From positions 1-64,000 of the forward strand of contig JANXUC010000136.1 in the NCBI GenBank assembly GCA_025352065.1: DNA of 64,000 bases, read 5' to 3'. Positions 50,826 to 60,231 of the stretch are shown here, in pieces. The DNA comes from Acidobacteriaceae bacterium (GTDB lineage: Bacteria; Acidobacteriota; Terriglobia; Terriglobales; Acidobacteriaceae). Position 1 is the first letter of the stretch. Each line of letters opens with the position of its first letter. The notes beneath the pieces are model-generated. The model did no database searches, was not told the DNA's origin, and worked only from the letters and a program-made list of their open reading frames with translations. A program made the position numbers and the translations under genes.

Positions 50826-52586
50826 TTAGGCTGGGTCTTGGAATTCGTCCTCCGTGCCTTCTGTGGCAAACGGGAGAGTGAATAGGAACTTTGCACCGTG
50901 ATTTAATTCACTTTCGGCGCGAATCATTCCGTCGTGTGCCAGGACGATATGTTTGGCGATGGAGAGTCCGAGTCCGGTGCCTCCCGACTCGCGAGAACGG
51001 GCCTTGTCGACGCGGTAGAAGCGTTCGAATAGTCTTGGCAGATGCTCCGACGGAATGCCCTGGCCAAAATCCTGCACATAGAATTCGACTTCGTAGCGCA
51101 GAGGCCGCGCCCCCATAACAATGGGCTTGCCGGTGCCGCCGTATTTTATGGCGTTTTCCAATAAGTTGCCGAAGACGTGATGGATCGCGTACCGGTCAGC
51201 CAGAACTCGTTGGATAGCCGCCACTTCGTCTTTGACTTCCAGTTGCAAATCACGTCCACCTGCGGTTTCGGCGAAATTCTGAGCTGCCTCCCGAAGCAGG
51301 TCTCCGGGAGAAACAGGTTGCAGATCGAACCGCTGTTCGCCGGATTCGACGCGCGCGAGTGCCAGCAAGTCTTCGGTCAATCTCCCCATGCGGGCGGCGT
51401 TCTTGCGAATGATTTCGAGGAACTCCCGCTGCGGACTGTCTTCGGCAATGGCGTCGAGCACGGTTTCCGAATAGCCCTGGATTGAAGTTAGTGGCGTTCG
51501 CAGCTCGTGGGAAACGTTGGCGATGAAGTCGCGGCGCGTCTTTTCCAGGCGCTCGCGTTCGGTTAGGTCGCGTAACACGGCGACAGCGCCGCCATCCGGC
51601 ATGGGCGCGGCGGTTACATCAAACGTCTTGCCAGAAACAATGGAAATAGCGCGCGCGCCGCGGACCGTTTTCGTCTCGGCAGCTTCCTTCATCGCACGCA
51701 AAAGTTCCGGATCGCGAACGGTTTCGACGAGCGGCGCTTGCAGCCGAACGCGCTGGGTCAGTTCCCGCATCTCCTGGTTTGCCCATTGCACGCGCCCATC
51801 GGGGCCGACGGCAATAACTGCATCCTGCATGGAGTTGAGCAAGGTCTCGAGCTGCTGCTGATCGTTGGGCGCGGCCGGTAGTGCTTCCTCCTCGGGACGG
51901 GGCTTCGGTTCGGTCGGCGCAATCGTGCTTGCCGTTTCCTTGCGGGCCGCTTCTTTGGCTTCGGAATCTTGAATCCAGGCGGCGCGAACAGGGGTTTGAT
52001 ATTCGGACGCTTCTTGCGAGAGAGGTTGTGGCTTTCCGAGGAACTGCGCACAGAAATAGGCAAGGGGTAGGGAGATCAAGAACGCGGCCACAGTAGCCAA
52101 CCACAGCTTACCGCGAAGATTGCCGATGGAGGCTTCGACGTCAGCCAAGGGATAAGCCAGCCGCACGGCGCCGCCTTGGATGGGTACTGCAACAAATAAG
52201 ACAGGGACACCGATGCGATTGCCACTTCTTGTAGAAGTTCCTACTTGCCCTTGCAAGGCAGCCGCAAATTCCGGCCCGCTCGCCACTTCATCCATGGAGG
52301 AAGGCTCTGCTTCGGAATCGGCAAGAACTTTACCGTTGACATCGATAACGGTCGCGCGCGCACCCGCCGCTTGCCCTTCCTGCGCGGTGACATCCCGCAA
52401 CGCGTGTTGCCCTTCGGCTTCAATGCGCTGTGCAAACAGAACGGTCTTCTGACGAAGATTGCGTTCAGCCTCCTGCGTGAGAGTGTTGCGCCAGAGACTA
52501 TCAAGCGAAAAAAAGAGGATAACAGTGACGGCGGCAATCAGCAGAATGAATGCGAACAGAGTCCGGAAAAATATCCAGCTGTTCAC
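50826..52586 (-). CDS. phoR: PhoR-type sensor histidine kinase
   Basis: A 586-residue membrane kinase. Transmembrane helices are near 8-28 and 162-181, enclosing an extracytoplasmic sensor part of about 130 residues. A Pro/Glu-rich linker follows, then a PAS domain (about 245-340), HisKA with His360 in VSHELRTPL, and an HATPase domain (LLENAIKYG, VQDFGQGIP, GGTGLGLSIAKHI). It overlaps the response-regulator gene by 4 bp. Phosphate control is inferred from family membership; no pst genes are nearby. Confidence 0.88.
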   Translation of the reverse strand: MNSWIFFRTLFAFILLIAAVTVILFFSLDSLWRNTLTQEAERNLRQKTVLFAQRIEAEGQHALRDVTAQEGQAAGARATVIDVNGKVLADSEAEPSSMDEVASGPEFAAALQGQVGTSTRSGNRIGVPVLFVAVPIQGGAVRLAYPLADVEASIGNLRGKLWLATVAAFLISLPLAYFCAQFLGKPQPLSQEASEYQTPVRAAWIQDSEAKEAARKETASTIAPTEPKPRPEEEALPAAPNDQQQLETLLNSMQDAVIAVGPDGRVQWANQEMRELTQRVRLQAPLVETVRDPELLRAMKEAAETKTVRGARAISIVSGKTFDVTAAPMPDGGAVAVLRDLTERERLEKTRRDFIANVSHELRTPLTSIQGYSETVLDAIAEDSPQREFLEIIRKNAARMGRLTEDLLALARVESGEQRFDLQPVSPGDLLREAAQNFAETAGGRDLQLEVKDEVAAIQRVLADRYAIHHVFGNLLENAIKYGGTGKPIVMGARPLRYEVEFYVQDFGQGIPSEHLPRLFERFYRVDKARSRESGGTGLGLSIAKHIVLAHDGMIRAESELNHGAKFLFTLPFATEGTEDEFQDPA

Positions 52587-53275
52587 TTCGGAGCCTCAAA
52601 ACGATAGCCAGCCCCCCTCACCGTACGAATGTAGCGTGGATCTTCCGGGTCAGCTTCGATCTTTTCGCGGATGCGCCGCACGTAAACGTCGACCGAGCGC
52701 GGAGTGACGTACGCTGTATCGCGCCATACCGCATCAAGCAACTGATCCCGCGTGAAGACGCGCCCGGTGTGGCGGACGAAATAATCCAACAAGCGGAATT
52801 CCGTGGCAGTCGTGGGCACGACTTGCCCTCTGACCGTCAACGTCATAGCTCCCGGGTCGATTTCCACTTCGCCAATTTTGACAGGGGAAGGCGCCAGCGG
52901 ACGCTCAAAGCGGCGCAAAACTGCTTTCACACGCGCTACCATTTCGCGGGGGCTGAAGGGCTTGGAGATGTAGTCGTCCGCGCCTAATTCCAATCCGAGA
53001 ACTCGATCAGCCTCTCCACCTTTTGCGGTCAGGAAAATCACAGGAATCGAGTTGAGCGCCGGGGTCTGACGGATCTGGCGACACAATTCCAAACCGTCGC
53101 CCCCGGGAACCATGATGTCCAAAAGGAAGAGTGCTGGCCGACCCTTTTCGGCGTCTGCGATGACACCAGCACCGGTATTAAAGGAGCGCACGGAAAATGA
53201 AGCCTGCTCCAAATGATGTTTGACCAGACGCGAAATGTCTGGATCGTCCTCGACAAAAATAATGTTGGGTTTCAC
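52583..53275 (-). CDS. phoB: PhoB-type response regulator
   Basis: A 230-residue OmpR-family regulator. The receiver has Asp10/Asp11 and the phospho-acceptor Asp53 (LLDIMVPGGDG), with Lys in SKPFSPREMVAR. The winged-helix domain includes EFRLLDYFVRHTGRVFTRDQLLDAVW and the RSVDVYVRRIREKIE recognition region. It is the first gene of the two-gene operon with the kinase. Confidence 0.92.
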   Translation of the reverse strand: MKPNIIFVEDDPDISRLVKHHLEQASFSVRSFNTGAGVIADAEKGRPALFLLDIMVPGGDGLELCRQIRQTPALNSIPVIFLTAKGGEADRVLGLELGADDYISKPFSPREMVARVKAVLRRFERPLAPSPVKIGEVEIDPGAMTLTVRGQVVPTTATEFRLLDYFVRHTGRVFTRDQLLDAVWRDTAYVTPRSVDVYVRRIREKIEADPEDPRYIRTVRGAGYRFEAPK

Positions 53276-53399
53276 GCCACCATTGTAGCTGTTGCAAGAG
53301 TTTTTGATTCAGGTGCAGTTTTCCACAGGCAAGTACGGCCATTCGTATGGAGGATATGGACCTCGGAACGCTATTAAACAAGCCGAGACGTTAAGTTGA

Positions 53400-54332
53400 A
53401 TGCTTAAGCTGGTGTTCCTATCGATGTGCCTACTGCCGCTAGCGGATGCCTTTCTGCTTGCGCAATCGGCAGAGCCACTGGCCGGTAATCTTGTTGTCTC
53501 GGAGTCTCCAGCCTCGGGATCTGCATTCTTAATTCACAAGCGGGTGGACGAGGTTCGCGTAGTTTTTAGCGTAACCGACAAGCATGGGCGGCCAATGGCG
53601 GGACTCCGCGCTGAGGACATCGTCGTTGAAGACAACGGTCGCATCATTTTGGACTTGGCAAGTTTTTGCGAAGGTTCAGGTATGCCCCTCCGACTAACCT
53701 TTCTTGTCGACACCAGTAGCTCCATGGCGGGAAGTTTTCGACGTGCATCTGCGGCGGTCCAGCGATGGCAATCTCGACTCTCCGATTCCGGTATGACCGC
53801 GACCGATTGGACGAGCTTTGCGTCCAACAAAACCTTTTCGGGAGCAGCCTTACTCGGCAATCGTCGACCCGAGGGCGCCACCGCGATGTTGGATGCTCTG
53901 GGCGCGGAGATACTACGGTCAATTTCTGTTCATGAACCGAGAGAGCGGCGAGTCATCCTTCTATTGAGCGACGGCGAGGACAATCTCTCCAGCGAATCAT
54001 TGCTTGGTGTTATTGCGGAGGCTCAGCGTTCGAATACTGCCATCTATACCGTTGCTGCTCATAGCGCGAAGCTGCAATTTCCCGGGGACAGAGTCCTGCG
54101 AAACCTTTCCGAAGCAACAGGTGGCCGATACTTTCTGTTGTCGGACTATTCGGATTCCGATTCCGTGCTCGTGCAGATGCAGTCCGACCTGCGCGGCGCA
54201 TATGCGCTCAGCTTTTGTCTCCCGGCAACTGCCAGGATCGAAGGTCCTCATGTCCTGGTCCTCCACGTGCGCCACCGCCGCGGAGTGCTGGTGCTCGCCC
54301 GCAAGGGCTATGTCGTCGAAGCGGTAAACTAA
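53400..54332 (+). CDS. secreted VWFA-domain protein (acidobacterial type)
   Basis: A 310-residue exported protein: signal peptide to about residue 22, then a beta-rich part (VTDKHGRPMAGLRAEDIVVEDNG) and a von Willebrand factor A domain with the metal-binding MIDAS motif DTSSS (Asp104, Ser106, Ser108) and LLLSDGEDN. The arrangement matches the VWFA-related family that is very common in Acidobacteriota. Function is unknown, probably protein binding at the cell surface. It converges with sucA and overlaps it by 4 bp. Confidence 0.85.
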   Translation: MLKLVFLSMCLLPLADAFLLAQSAEPLAGNLVVSESPASGSAFLIHKRVDEVRVVFSVTDKHGRPMAGLRAEDIVVEDNGRIILDLASFCEGSGMPLRLTFLVDTSSSMAGSFRRASAAVQRWQSRLSDSGMTATDWTSFASNKTFSGAALLGNRRPEGATAMLDALGAEILRSISVHEPRERRVILLLSDGEDNLSSESLLGVIAEAQRSNTAIYTVAAHSAKLQFPGDRVLRNLSEATGGRYFLLSDYSDSDSVLVQMQSDLRGAYALSFCLPATARIEGPHVLVLHVRHRRGVLVLARKGYVVEAVN

Positions 54333-56830
54333 GATTGCTTCGCTGTTCCGCCCATGGACGTAAACGCCAGTGTAAGCAGGGTCTTCTGTTCCAGTTCGTG
54401 TGCCTTCGCGCTGCCCGTTGCAGGACTGGGGCTGGCCGACCGTTTGACGGAAAACACTGGACGATCCTTTGCGACATGACGCAGGCGGGGCATCATGTAG
54501 AACATGGCTCCCATATTTGCTGGCTCTTCCTGCACCCAAATGATTTCGTGCGCGGAAGCGTGGCGATCAAGCTCTGCCTGCATTTCCGCTTCGGGGAATG
54601 GATAAAGCTGGTCGATGTACACAATCGCGGTGGATGAATCCTTGCGCTTGCGCCGTTCAGCCTCAAGCTCATGGCCGATTTTCCCGGTGCATACAAGGAC
54701 TCGCGTCGTATCTACAGCCTCTTTGTCCGGCACCACCGGCAGAAATCCGTGATTGACGAAATCTTCAATCGGAGAACACGCATCCGGATTGCGCAACATA
54801 CTCTTTGGCGTGAACACCACCAACGGCTTACGCCACTTACGCAACGCTTGCCGTCGCAACATATGGAAATAGTTCGCAGCATTCGAAGGCTGGCAGATTT
54901 GGAAATTATCTCGCGCCGCTAGTTGCAGATAGCGTTCAATGCGGGCGCTGGAGTGTTCCGGACCCTGCCCTTCGAATCCGTGCGGCAATAGCATGACCAG
55001 GCCGGAAAGAAGTAACCACTTTTCTTCACCTGCCGCAATGAACTGGTCGATGATCATTTGCGCGACGTTGGCGAAGTCACCAAACTGCGCTTCCCACAAG
55101 ACGAGCGCCTCAGGATAGTCGCGGCTGTATCCGTACTCAAAACCGAGCACGCCCGACTCCGACAGGGAAGAGTTGTAAACCGCACAGTCCGCCTGGTCCA
55201 CGGAAACATTCTGCAGCGGCATATAATTCTCTTCTGTTTCAATATCGATCAACGCGGAATGGCGGTGGTTAAATGTTCCGCGTCTGGAATCTTGACCAGT
55301 AAGGCGAACAGGCACTCCCTGCTTAAGCAAGCTGGCGAAGGCAAGAGCTTCGCCCATGCCATAGTCGGCAGTACGCTTGCCTTGGGCCATCTCAAGGCGC
55401 TGTTCCAAAAGCTTCTTGACCTTGGGGTGAATGTTGAATGCAGTTGGATAGCTGGTGAGGCGCTCGCCGAGATCCAGCAGTTCCTCACGAGTTAACGCGG
55501 TGTCGACTTCGTAAGAAGCCTGGTAACGTCCGCCGGTGAAGCTGTCCCAATATTTCGGCAGACTGCGCAATAAAGGTTTTTTCTTGATGCTGGAAGTGCG
55601 CTTTTGAGCTTCCTCGAAATAGGTCTTCGCGGCCTGCCGCTGCGCTTCCACCGTATTCTTCTCAACGTTCTGGGAATAGATTTCCCACAGCGGAGGATGC
55701 TCTTTGATGAGTCTGTAAAGGATCGGCTGCGTGATGGTCGGGTCGTCGACCTCGCTATGCCCGTGACGACGAAAGCCGATAAGATCGACAACCACGTCGC
55801 TTTGGAACTTGTAACGGTACTCGGCGGCGATGCGGGCCACTCGCACGACTGCATCTACATCCTCAGCGTTCACGTGAAACACCGGCACCGGCTGGCGCTT
55901 CGCCAAATCGGAAGAGAAGCGTGACGAATGTTCATCGCTATAGGTGGTGGTGAAGCCAATCAGATTGTTGACGATCACGTGCACCGTTCCGCCAACCGTG
56001 TAGCCCTGGAGGTCTGCCATGTTCAGTGTTTCGGCCCAAACGCCTTGTCCTGCAAACGCGGCATCCCCGTGAATCAGTACAGGCAAGTAACTTTGCTTAC
56101 CGTCTTTTCCCTCGCGGTCTTGCTTCGCGCGTGTTCGTCCGATAGTTACAGGGTCAACCGCTTCCAGATGGCTTGGATTTGAAACAAGATGCACATGGAT
56201 ATCTTTGCCAGCGCGCGTCTTGTAGTTTCCGGTGGCACCAAGATGATACTTGACGTCTCCTCCGCCGAGAACACTTCGCGGATCCACGTCTTCGAATCCT
56301 ACAAATAGTTCTTCTGCAGGGCGGCCAGCGATGAGCAGCAAAACCGTTAGTCGTCCGCGATGGCTCATACCCAGCACGAGTTCCTTAGCGCCGCGCTCGC
56401 CGGAGGTCTCGATAACTTCATCGAGCAACGGAATCAGCGAAGTGTTCCCCTCGAGCGAGAAACGTTTGTTGCCCAAATAGCGCTGCTGCAGCACCTGCTC
56501 AAACATCTCCGCACGGATCAGTCGCTCCATAATGAAGTCGCGGTTAGTGGCGGGCGCGGGCGCTTCCATGCGCTGCTGGATCCACTGGCGTTTCTCCAGG
56601 CTCGCAATATGCATGAACTCGGCGGCAACCGTGCCGCAGTACGCGGCGCGTGCTTCCTCCGCGAATTCACCGTGCAGTTCGAGTTCGGCGTGAGGTTCCG
56701 GCTTCAGTTGTCCGAGCGGGTCGAGAGTTGCCTGCAGATATCCCCATCGCCGGAAGGCATCGAATACGCGTTCGCGATCTCCGTTCGAAGCTTCCAACAA
56801 TTGCGTCGTTGCTTGGCTTTCAGATTTCAT
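54329..56830 (-). CDS. sucA: 2-oxoglutarate dehydrogenase E1 component, compact form
   Basis: An 833-residue TPP enzyme that decarboxylates 2-oxoglutarate in the TCA cycle. Signatures are RRWGYLQATLDPLG, AEFMHIASLEKRQWIQQRME, GMSHRGRLTVLL, GDAAFAGQGVW and RRHGHSEVDDP. It is about 100 residues shorter than the E. coli protein: the N-terminal part that binds E2 is absent and the loop after DPLG is short. No E2 or E3 gene is adjacent in this window, so those subunits must be encoded elsewhere. Confidence 0.9.
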   Translation of the reverse strand: MKSESQATTQLLEASNGDRERVFDAFRRWGYLQATLDPLGQLKPEPHAELELHGEFAEEARAAYCGTVAAEFMHIASLEKRQWIQQRMEAPAPATNRDFIMERLIRAEMFEQVLQQRYLGNKRFSLEGNTSLIPLLDEVIETSGERGAKELVLGMSHRGRLTVLLLIAGRPAEELFVGFEDVDPRSVLGGGDVKYHLGATGNYKTRAGKDIHVHLVSNPSHLEAVDPVTIGRTRAKQDREGKDGKQSYLPVLIHGDAAFAGQGVWAETLNMADLQGYTVGGTVHVIVNNLIGFTTTYSDEHSSRFSSDLAKRQPVPVFHVNAEDVDAVVRVARIAAEYRYKFQSDVVVDLIGFRRHGHSEVDDPTITQPILYRLIKEHPPLWEIYSQNVEKNTVEAQRQAAKTYFEEAQKRTSSIKKKPLLRSLPKYWDSFTGGRYQASYEVDTALTREELLDLGERLTSYPTAFNIHPKVKKLLEQRLEMAQGKRTADYGMGEALAFASLLKQGVPVRLTGQDSRRGTFNHRHSALIDIETEENYMPLQNVSVDQADCAVYNSSLSESGVLGFEYGYSRDYPEALVLWEAQFGDFANVAQMIIDQFIAAGEEKWLLLSGLVMLLPHGFEGQGPEHSSARIERYLQLAARDNFQICQPSNAANYFHMLRRQALRKWRKPLVVFTPKSMLRNPDACSPIEDFVNHGFLPVVPDKEAVDTTRVLVCTGKIGHELEAERRKRKDSSTAIVYIDQLYPFPEAEMQAELDRHASAHEIIWVQEEPANMGAMFYMMPRLRHVAKDRPVFSVKRSASPSPATGSAKAHELEQKTLLTLAFTSMGGTAKQS

Positions 56831-56889
56831 GGATGGATTCCAGACAAAAGTTTAATTGAACCAGGTAGAAAATCATGAGCTTCTAGGAT

Positions 56890-56926
56890 AAAGGAAAAAG
56901 GCTCCTGCGTGTTTCCACGAGGAGCC
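56890..56926 (-). terminator. Rho-independent terminator of the BNR/VPS10-like gene
   Basis: On the minus strand GGCTCCT pairs with AGGAGCC (56920-56926 with 56900-56906), with inner CGTG/CACG pairs, followed by TTTTTCC. It lies 28 bp past the stop of the gene ending at 56954 and before sucA. Confidence 0.75.
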
Positions 56927-56953
56927 TCATCCTACAGAATTGCGGTTGTCGCC

Positions 56954-59521
56954 CTAGTCCTGATCGAAGCGGTTGCTTCCTGCGGGTTTCGCCGATGTAG
57001 CGCTCCCGGAGCCGTCGTCGTGCTGCTTCTTCCAATCCTCTTCCGAAAGCGCCGCGATTGGGTCGAGCTTCTTCCTTTGCAGGGCTGGGTTTAGCGTGGG
57101 AAGCTCCTTGTCAGTGAGCTTCTTGAAGTCTCGCAACACATCGTCCAGTTCACGCCCGAGAGCGTTGGTGCGGGCAACCTGATCGTCGGTGGGTCGGCCG
57201 TCGTAGTTGTTGACGTTGCCGTAGAGTTGGCCCAGAAGTTCGCGGATGCGCTCTTCGCCCGTGATCATGCCACCTTCCTTGGTAGCGACGATTTTGGAAC
57301 GGAGCTGATCGGCATCTTCGTGAAGTTGCTGCAAACGTGCGCGCAGCGAGTCCTTTTCCGGCAGCTTCGACGAGCGCACGGAAGCTGCATCTCGTACTCC
57401 CATGATTGCGTCGACGGCATACGTCATGTGACCAAGCAGGCTGCGCAGTTTCATGGCGAGCTCAAACTGTGCTTTGCGGTCTTCCACTGTGTAGTTAGCG
57501 CGAGGATCGAGAGCGATCCTCAAGGGCGCAGTGTAGACCTGATCTCCCTTGGTCAGTTTTACGGTGTAGGTTCCGGGCAGAACGCGAGGCCCTGATGCTG
57601 CCGCGAATAGAGCCTGCGCTGCAGGGGGAACGATTGGCGCCTTCAGCTGCATCGACCATGTGGCTCGATTCAGGCCACGATGTTTGCTGCCCGCAATCGT
57701 ATCCAGCAGTTTGCCATCCTGGTCGAAAATCTCAATTTTCAGGTCGCCGAAGATGTGTCGACTCTTCTGGTAGTAGGTGATGAAAGCATCGCTCGGCCTG
57801 CTCGATCCGCTGAAGGATTCATCACCTTCAGCCCAGCCGCCATTCGTGCTCATGTATTGCGTTACGGGCGGTCCGTCGACGAGTACTGCTTTTTTCTGCA
57901 TCAGGTCAGGGGTCAGAGCGCGTAGTGGAGAAATATCGTCAATGATCCAGATCCCGCGTCCGTGGGTGGCCAAAACAAGGTCACTCTCGCGCGCCTGCAC
58001 AGCGATATCGCGAACCGCAACCGCAGGGAAATCGCTGCCCTTGTAGGCAGCCCAGCGCTGGCCCCCGTCAATGGAAATCCACAGCCCAAACTCCGTCCCC
58101 AGAAATAGAAGGTTAGGTACGACTGTGTCTTCTTTAATCACGTGCGCATAACCGTGCACGCCACCACCTTGTACGTTCAGTGCAGTCCAAGTCTTGCCGT
58201 AATCGGTGGTCTTATACGCGTAAGGAGTTACATCGCCGAAAGTGTGGCGGTCGAAAGTAGCGTAGGCGGTGGCCTCGTCAAAACGGCTTGCTTCAATCGC
58301 GGAGACCCAGGAATTTTGACTCAACCCCGGGATATTGCCAACCACATTCGTCCACGTTTTGCCCCCGTCGCGCGTGATTTGCACGTTGCCGTCGTCGGTG
58401 CCAACCCAGATAATCTGTCCGTTCTTCGGCGACTCCGAAATCGAATAAATGGACGTGTGCATTTCGGCAGCGGAATTGTCGATGGTGACACCGCCGGACT
58501 CCTCCTGCTTCTGTTTTTCAGGATCGTTGGTTGTGAGGTCTGGAGAGATGCGCTCCCAGGTTTGCCCGTGGTTGCGGGACCGAAATAAGAACTGTGCTCC
58601 GATATAGATCGTGCCTTTTTCGTTGGGGCTCATATGGATCGGCGCATTCCAGTTAAACCGCAACTTCTTTTCCCCATACAAGGGCTGAGGCTTGATGCCG
58701 CGAACTTCATGGGTAATGCGGTTCACATGGCCAATCTCGCCGCCTTGCGCTTCCGCATAGAGGTAATTGGGGTCGGAGGGATCTTCAAAGATCCAGAAAC
58801 CGTCTCCGCCATACATATTTTCCCAGCGCGAATAACTCACACCGCCGGGATACGAGGAATCGGCCATCCAGGAACTGTTGTCCTGCAGGCCACCGTAAAC
58901 GTGATACGGATTCGAGTTGTCGGTGCTCACGTGGTAGAACTGCGAAACCGGAAGATTCACCTGATGCTTCCAGCGAGTGCCGCCGTCCTCGCTCCGCCAA
59001 AGGCCGCCATCATCCGATGCGTAAACAATGTTGCTATTGTCGGGATTGATCCAAACATCGTGGAAGTCGCCGTGGGCTCCGCCGGAAACGCCACTAAAGC
59101 TGCGTCCGCCATTGGTGCTGTAAATCAATCCCAGATCTGGTTTGAAGAGCTTATTTTCGTCTTTGGGGTCGACGATTAAGTTCGCAAAATAGAACGGTCG
59201 CCAAACCATGAAGCGGCTGGCATCCAGCTTCGTCCAGTTTGCGCCGCCGTCGTCAGAGCGAAATAGCGCGCTGTGCGCGGACTCGATCATGGCGTAGACA
59301 ACCTGCGGCTTTGAGGGAGCAACTGTGACTGCGATGCGCCCCCAGGGTTTCTCGGGCAATCCCATGCTGCCCGCGCTCAGATCGGTCCAGTGCTCGCCAC
59401 CATCGGTGGATTTAAAGAGGCCGCTGCCGAGGCCTCCGGAGCGGAACGTCCAACCTTGGCGGCGTACATCCCACGTCGAGGCAAAAATCGTTTTCGGTTC
59501 TTGCGGACTCATGGAAAGCAT
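56954..59521 (-). CDS. BNR/VPS10-like secreted protein, C-terminal frame
   Basis: 855 codons that continue the gene starting at 60165 in another frame. The product has many BNR/Asp-box repeats (STDGGEHW, RSDDGGANW, RSEDGGTRW, TRDGGKTW, SIDGGQRW), making beta-propellers as in sortilin/VPS10-like and sialidase-type proteins. A C-terminal helical region (about 700-855, Lys/Glu/Asp-rich) ends in a Gly/Ser/Asp tail. With the N-terminal part the restored protein would be near 1070 residues, typical of this family in Acidobacteriota. The function is not known. A strong terminator follows. Confidence 0.78.
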   Translation of the reverse strand: MLSMSPQEPKTIFASTWDVRRQGWTFRSGGLGSGLFKSTDGGEHWTDLSAGSMGLPEKPWGRIAVTVAPSKPQVVYAMIESAHSALFRSDDGGANWTKLDASRFMVWRPFYFANLIVDPKDENKLFKPDLGLIYSTNGGRSFSGVSGGAHGDFHDVWINPDNSNIVYASDDGGLWRSEDGGTRWKHQVNLPVSQFYHVSTDNSNPYHVYGGLQDNSSWMADSSYPGGVSYSRWENMYGGDGFWIFEDPSDPNYLYAEAQGGEIGHVNRITHEVRGIKPQPLYGEKKLRFNWNAPIHMSPNEKGTIYIGAQFLFRSRNHGQTWERISPDLTTNDPEKQKQEESGGVTIDNSAAEMHTSIYSISESPKNGQIIWVGTDDGNVQITRDGGKTWTNVVGNIPGLSQNSWVSAIEASRFDEATAYATFDRHTFGDVTPYAYKTTDYGKTWTALNVQGGGVHGYAHVIKEDTVVPNLLFLGTEFGLWISIDGGQRWAAYKGSDFPAVAVRDIAVQARESDLVLATHGRGIWIIDDISPLRALTPDLMQKKAVLVDGPPVTQYMSTNGGWAEGDESFSGSSRPSDAFITYYQKSRHIFGDLKIEIFDQDGKLLDTIAGSKHRGLNRATWSMQLKAPIVPPAAQALFAAASGPRVLPGTYTVKLTKGDQVYTAPLRIALDPRANYTVEDRKAQFELAMKLRSLLGHMTYAVDAIMGVRDAASVRSSKLPEKDSLRARLQQLHEDADQLRSKIVATKEGGMITGEERIRELLGQLYGNVNNYDGRPTDDQVARTNALGRELDDVLRDFKKLTDKELPTLNPALQRKKLDPIAALSEEDWKKQHDDGSGSATSAKPAGSNRFDQD

Positions 59522-60165
59522 GCCGCACCCGGAAGATGCGTTCGCGCCAGCGAGTATCTTCTTCCAAGTCTTGCCCCGTCGGACGTTTTGAAAACTCCGC
59601 GCTCATCGTTGTCGTTCCAAAGGTGGCCGACTGCGCACGCATACACCGTATTGCCGTCTTTTGGGTCGATGAGAATCTTGGCGATGTGTTCCGAATCCTT
59701 GAGTCCTACGTTCGCCCAGCTCTCGCCACCATCAGTGGATTTATAGATGCCATCGCCAACGGAAACGCTGTTGCGTGCCCAGGCTTCACCGCTGCCAGCC
59801 CAAACTGTTTTCGGATCGGAACGATCAATCGCAATCGCGCCAATGGATTGCACGCTTTGCTTGTCGAAGACAGGCTTGAAGGTCAGGCCGCCGTTAATGG
59901 ACTTCCAAACGCCTCCGCTTGCCGTGCCGATAAACAGTGTCAGGCGGCCATCTTCTGTGATCGCATCCACAGCGGCGATGCGCCCACTCATGACGGCGGA
60001 GCCAATATTGCGCGCGGGCAGGCCGGAAATAGTGGCAGAATCAAACTTGATGTTCTGCGCCTGGGCCGCGATCGGCAAAATCGAGATCGGCAGAATCCAG
60101 ATTGGCAAAACCAGCGCGCATGCGGCCAGATACAAGAACTTGCTGTAAGGGCGGCGAACCTTCAT
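59509..60165 (-). CDS. BNR/VPS10-like secreted protein, N-terminal frame (frameshifted)
   Basis: From ATG 60165 (AAGGAA ribosome-binding site upstream; another ATG at 60186 is less likely). A signal peptide leads into propeller repeats (FIGTASGGVWKSINGG, KSTDGGESW). Near 59574-59577 the frame changes: a run of four G on the coding strand (GACGGGGCAAG) needs one more G to continue as GGKTWKKILAGANASSG in the next frame. The last ~20 residues here (LGRRYSLARTHLP...) are out-of-frame. Either a sequencing or assembly error or a real frameshift. Confidence 0.78.
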   Translation of the reverse strand: MKVRRPYSKFLYLAACALVLPIWILPISILPIAAQAQNIKFDSATISGLPARNIGSAVMSGRIAAVDAITEDGRLTLFIGTASGGVWKSINGGLTFKPVFDKQSVQSIGAIAIDRSDPKTVWAGSGEAWARNSVSVGDGIYKSTDGGESWANVGLKDSEHIAKILIDPKDGNTVYACAVGHLWNDNDERGVFKTSDGARLGRRYSLARTHLPGAACFP

Positions 60166-60231
60166 GTCGGTGTTCCTTTTATGCAAAATGATTTCGAAAC
60201 TGCGAGGCGAGCAAAATTCTACAGCGTCCCC

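Noticed and set aside
59560-59590. Programmed frameshifting in the BNR/VPS10-like gene
   Set aside because: Only four G and no heptanucleotide slippery site or downstream structure; an indel or sequence error explains it better.
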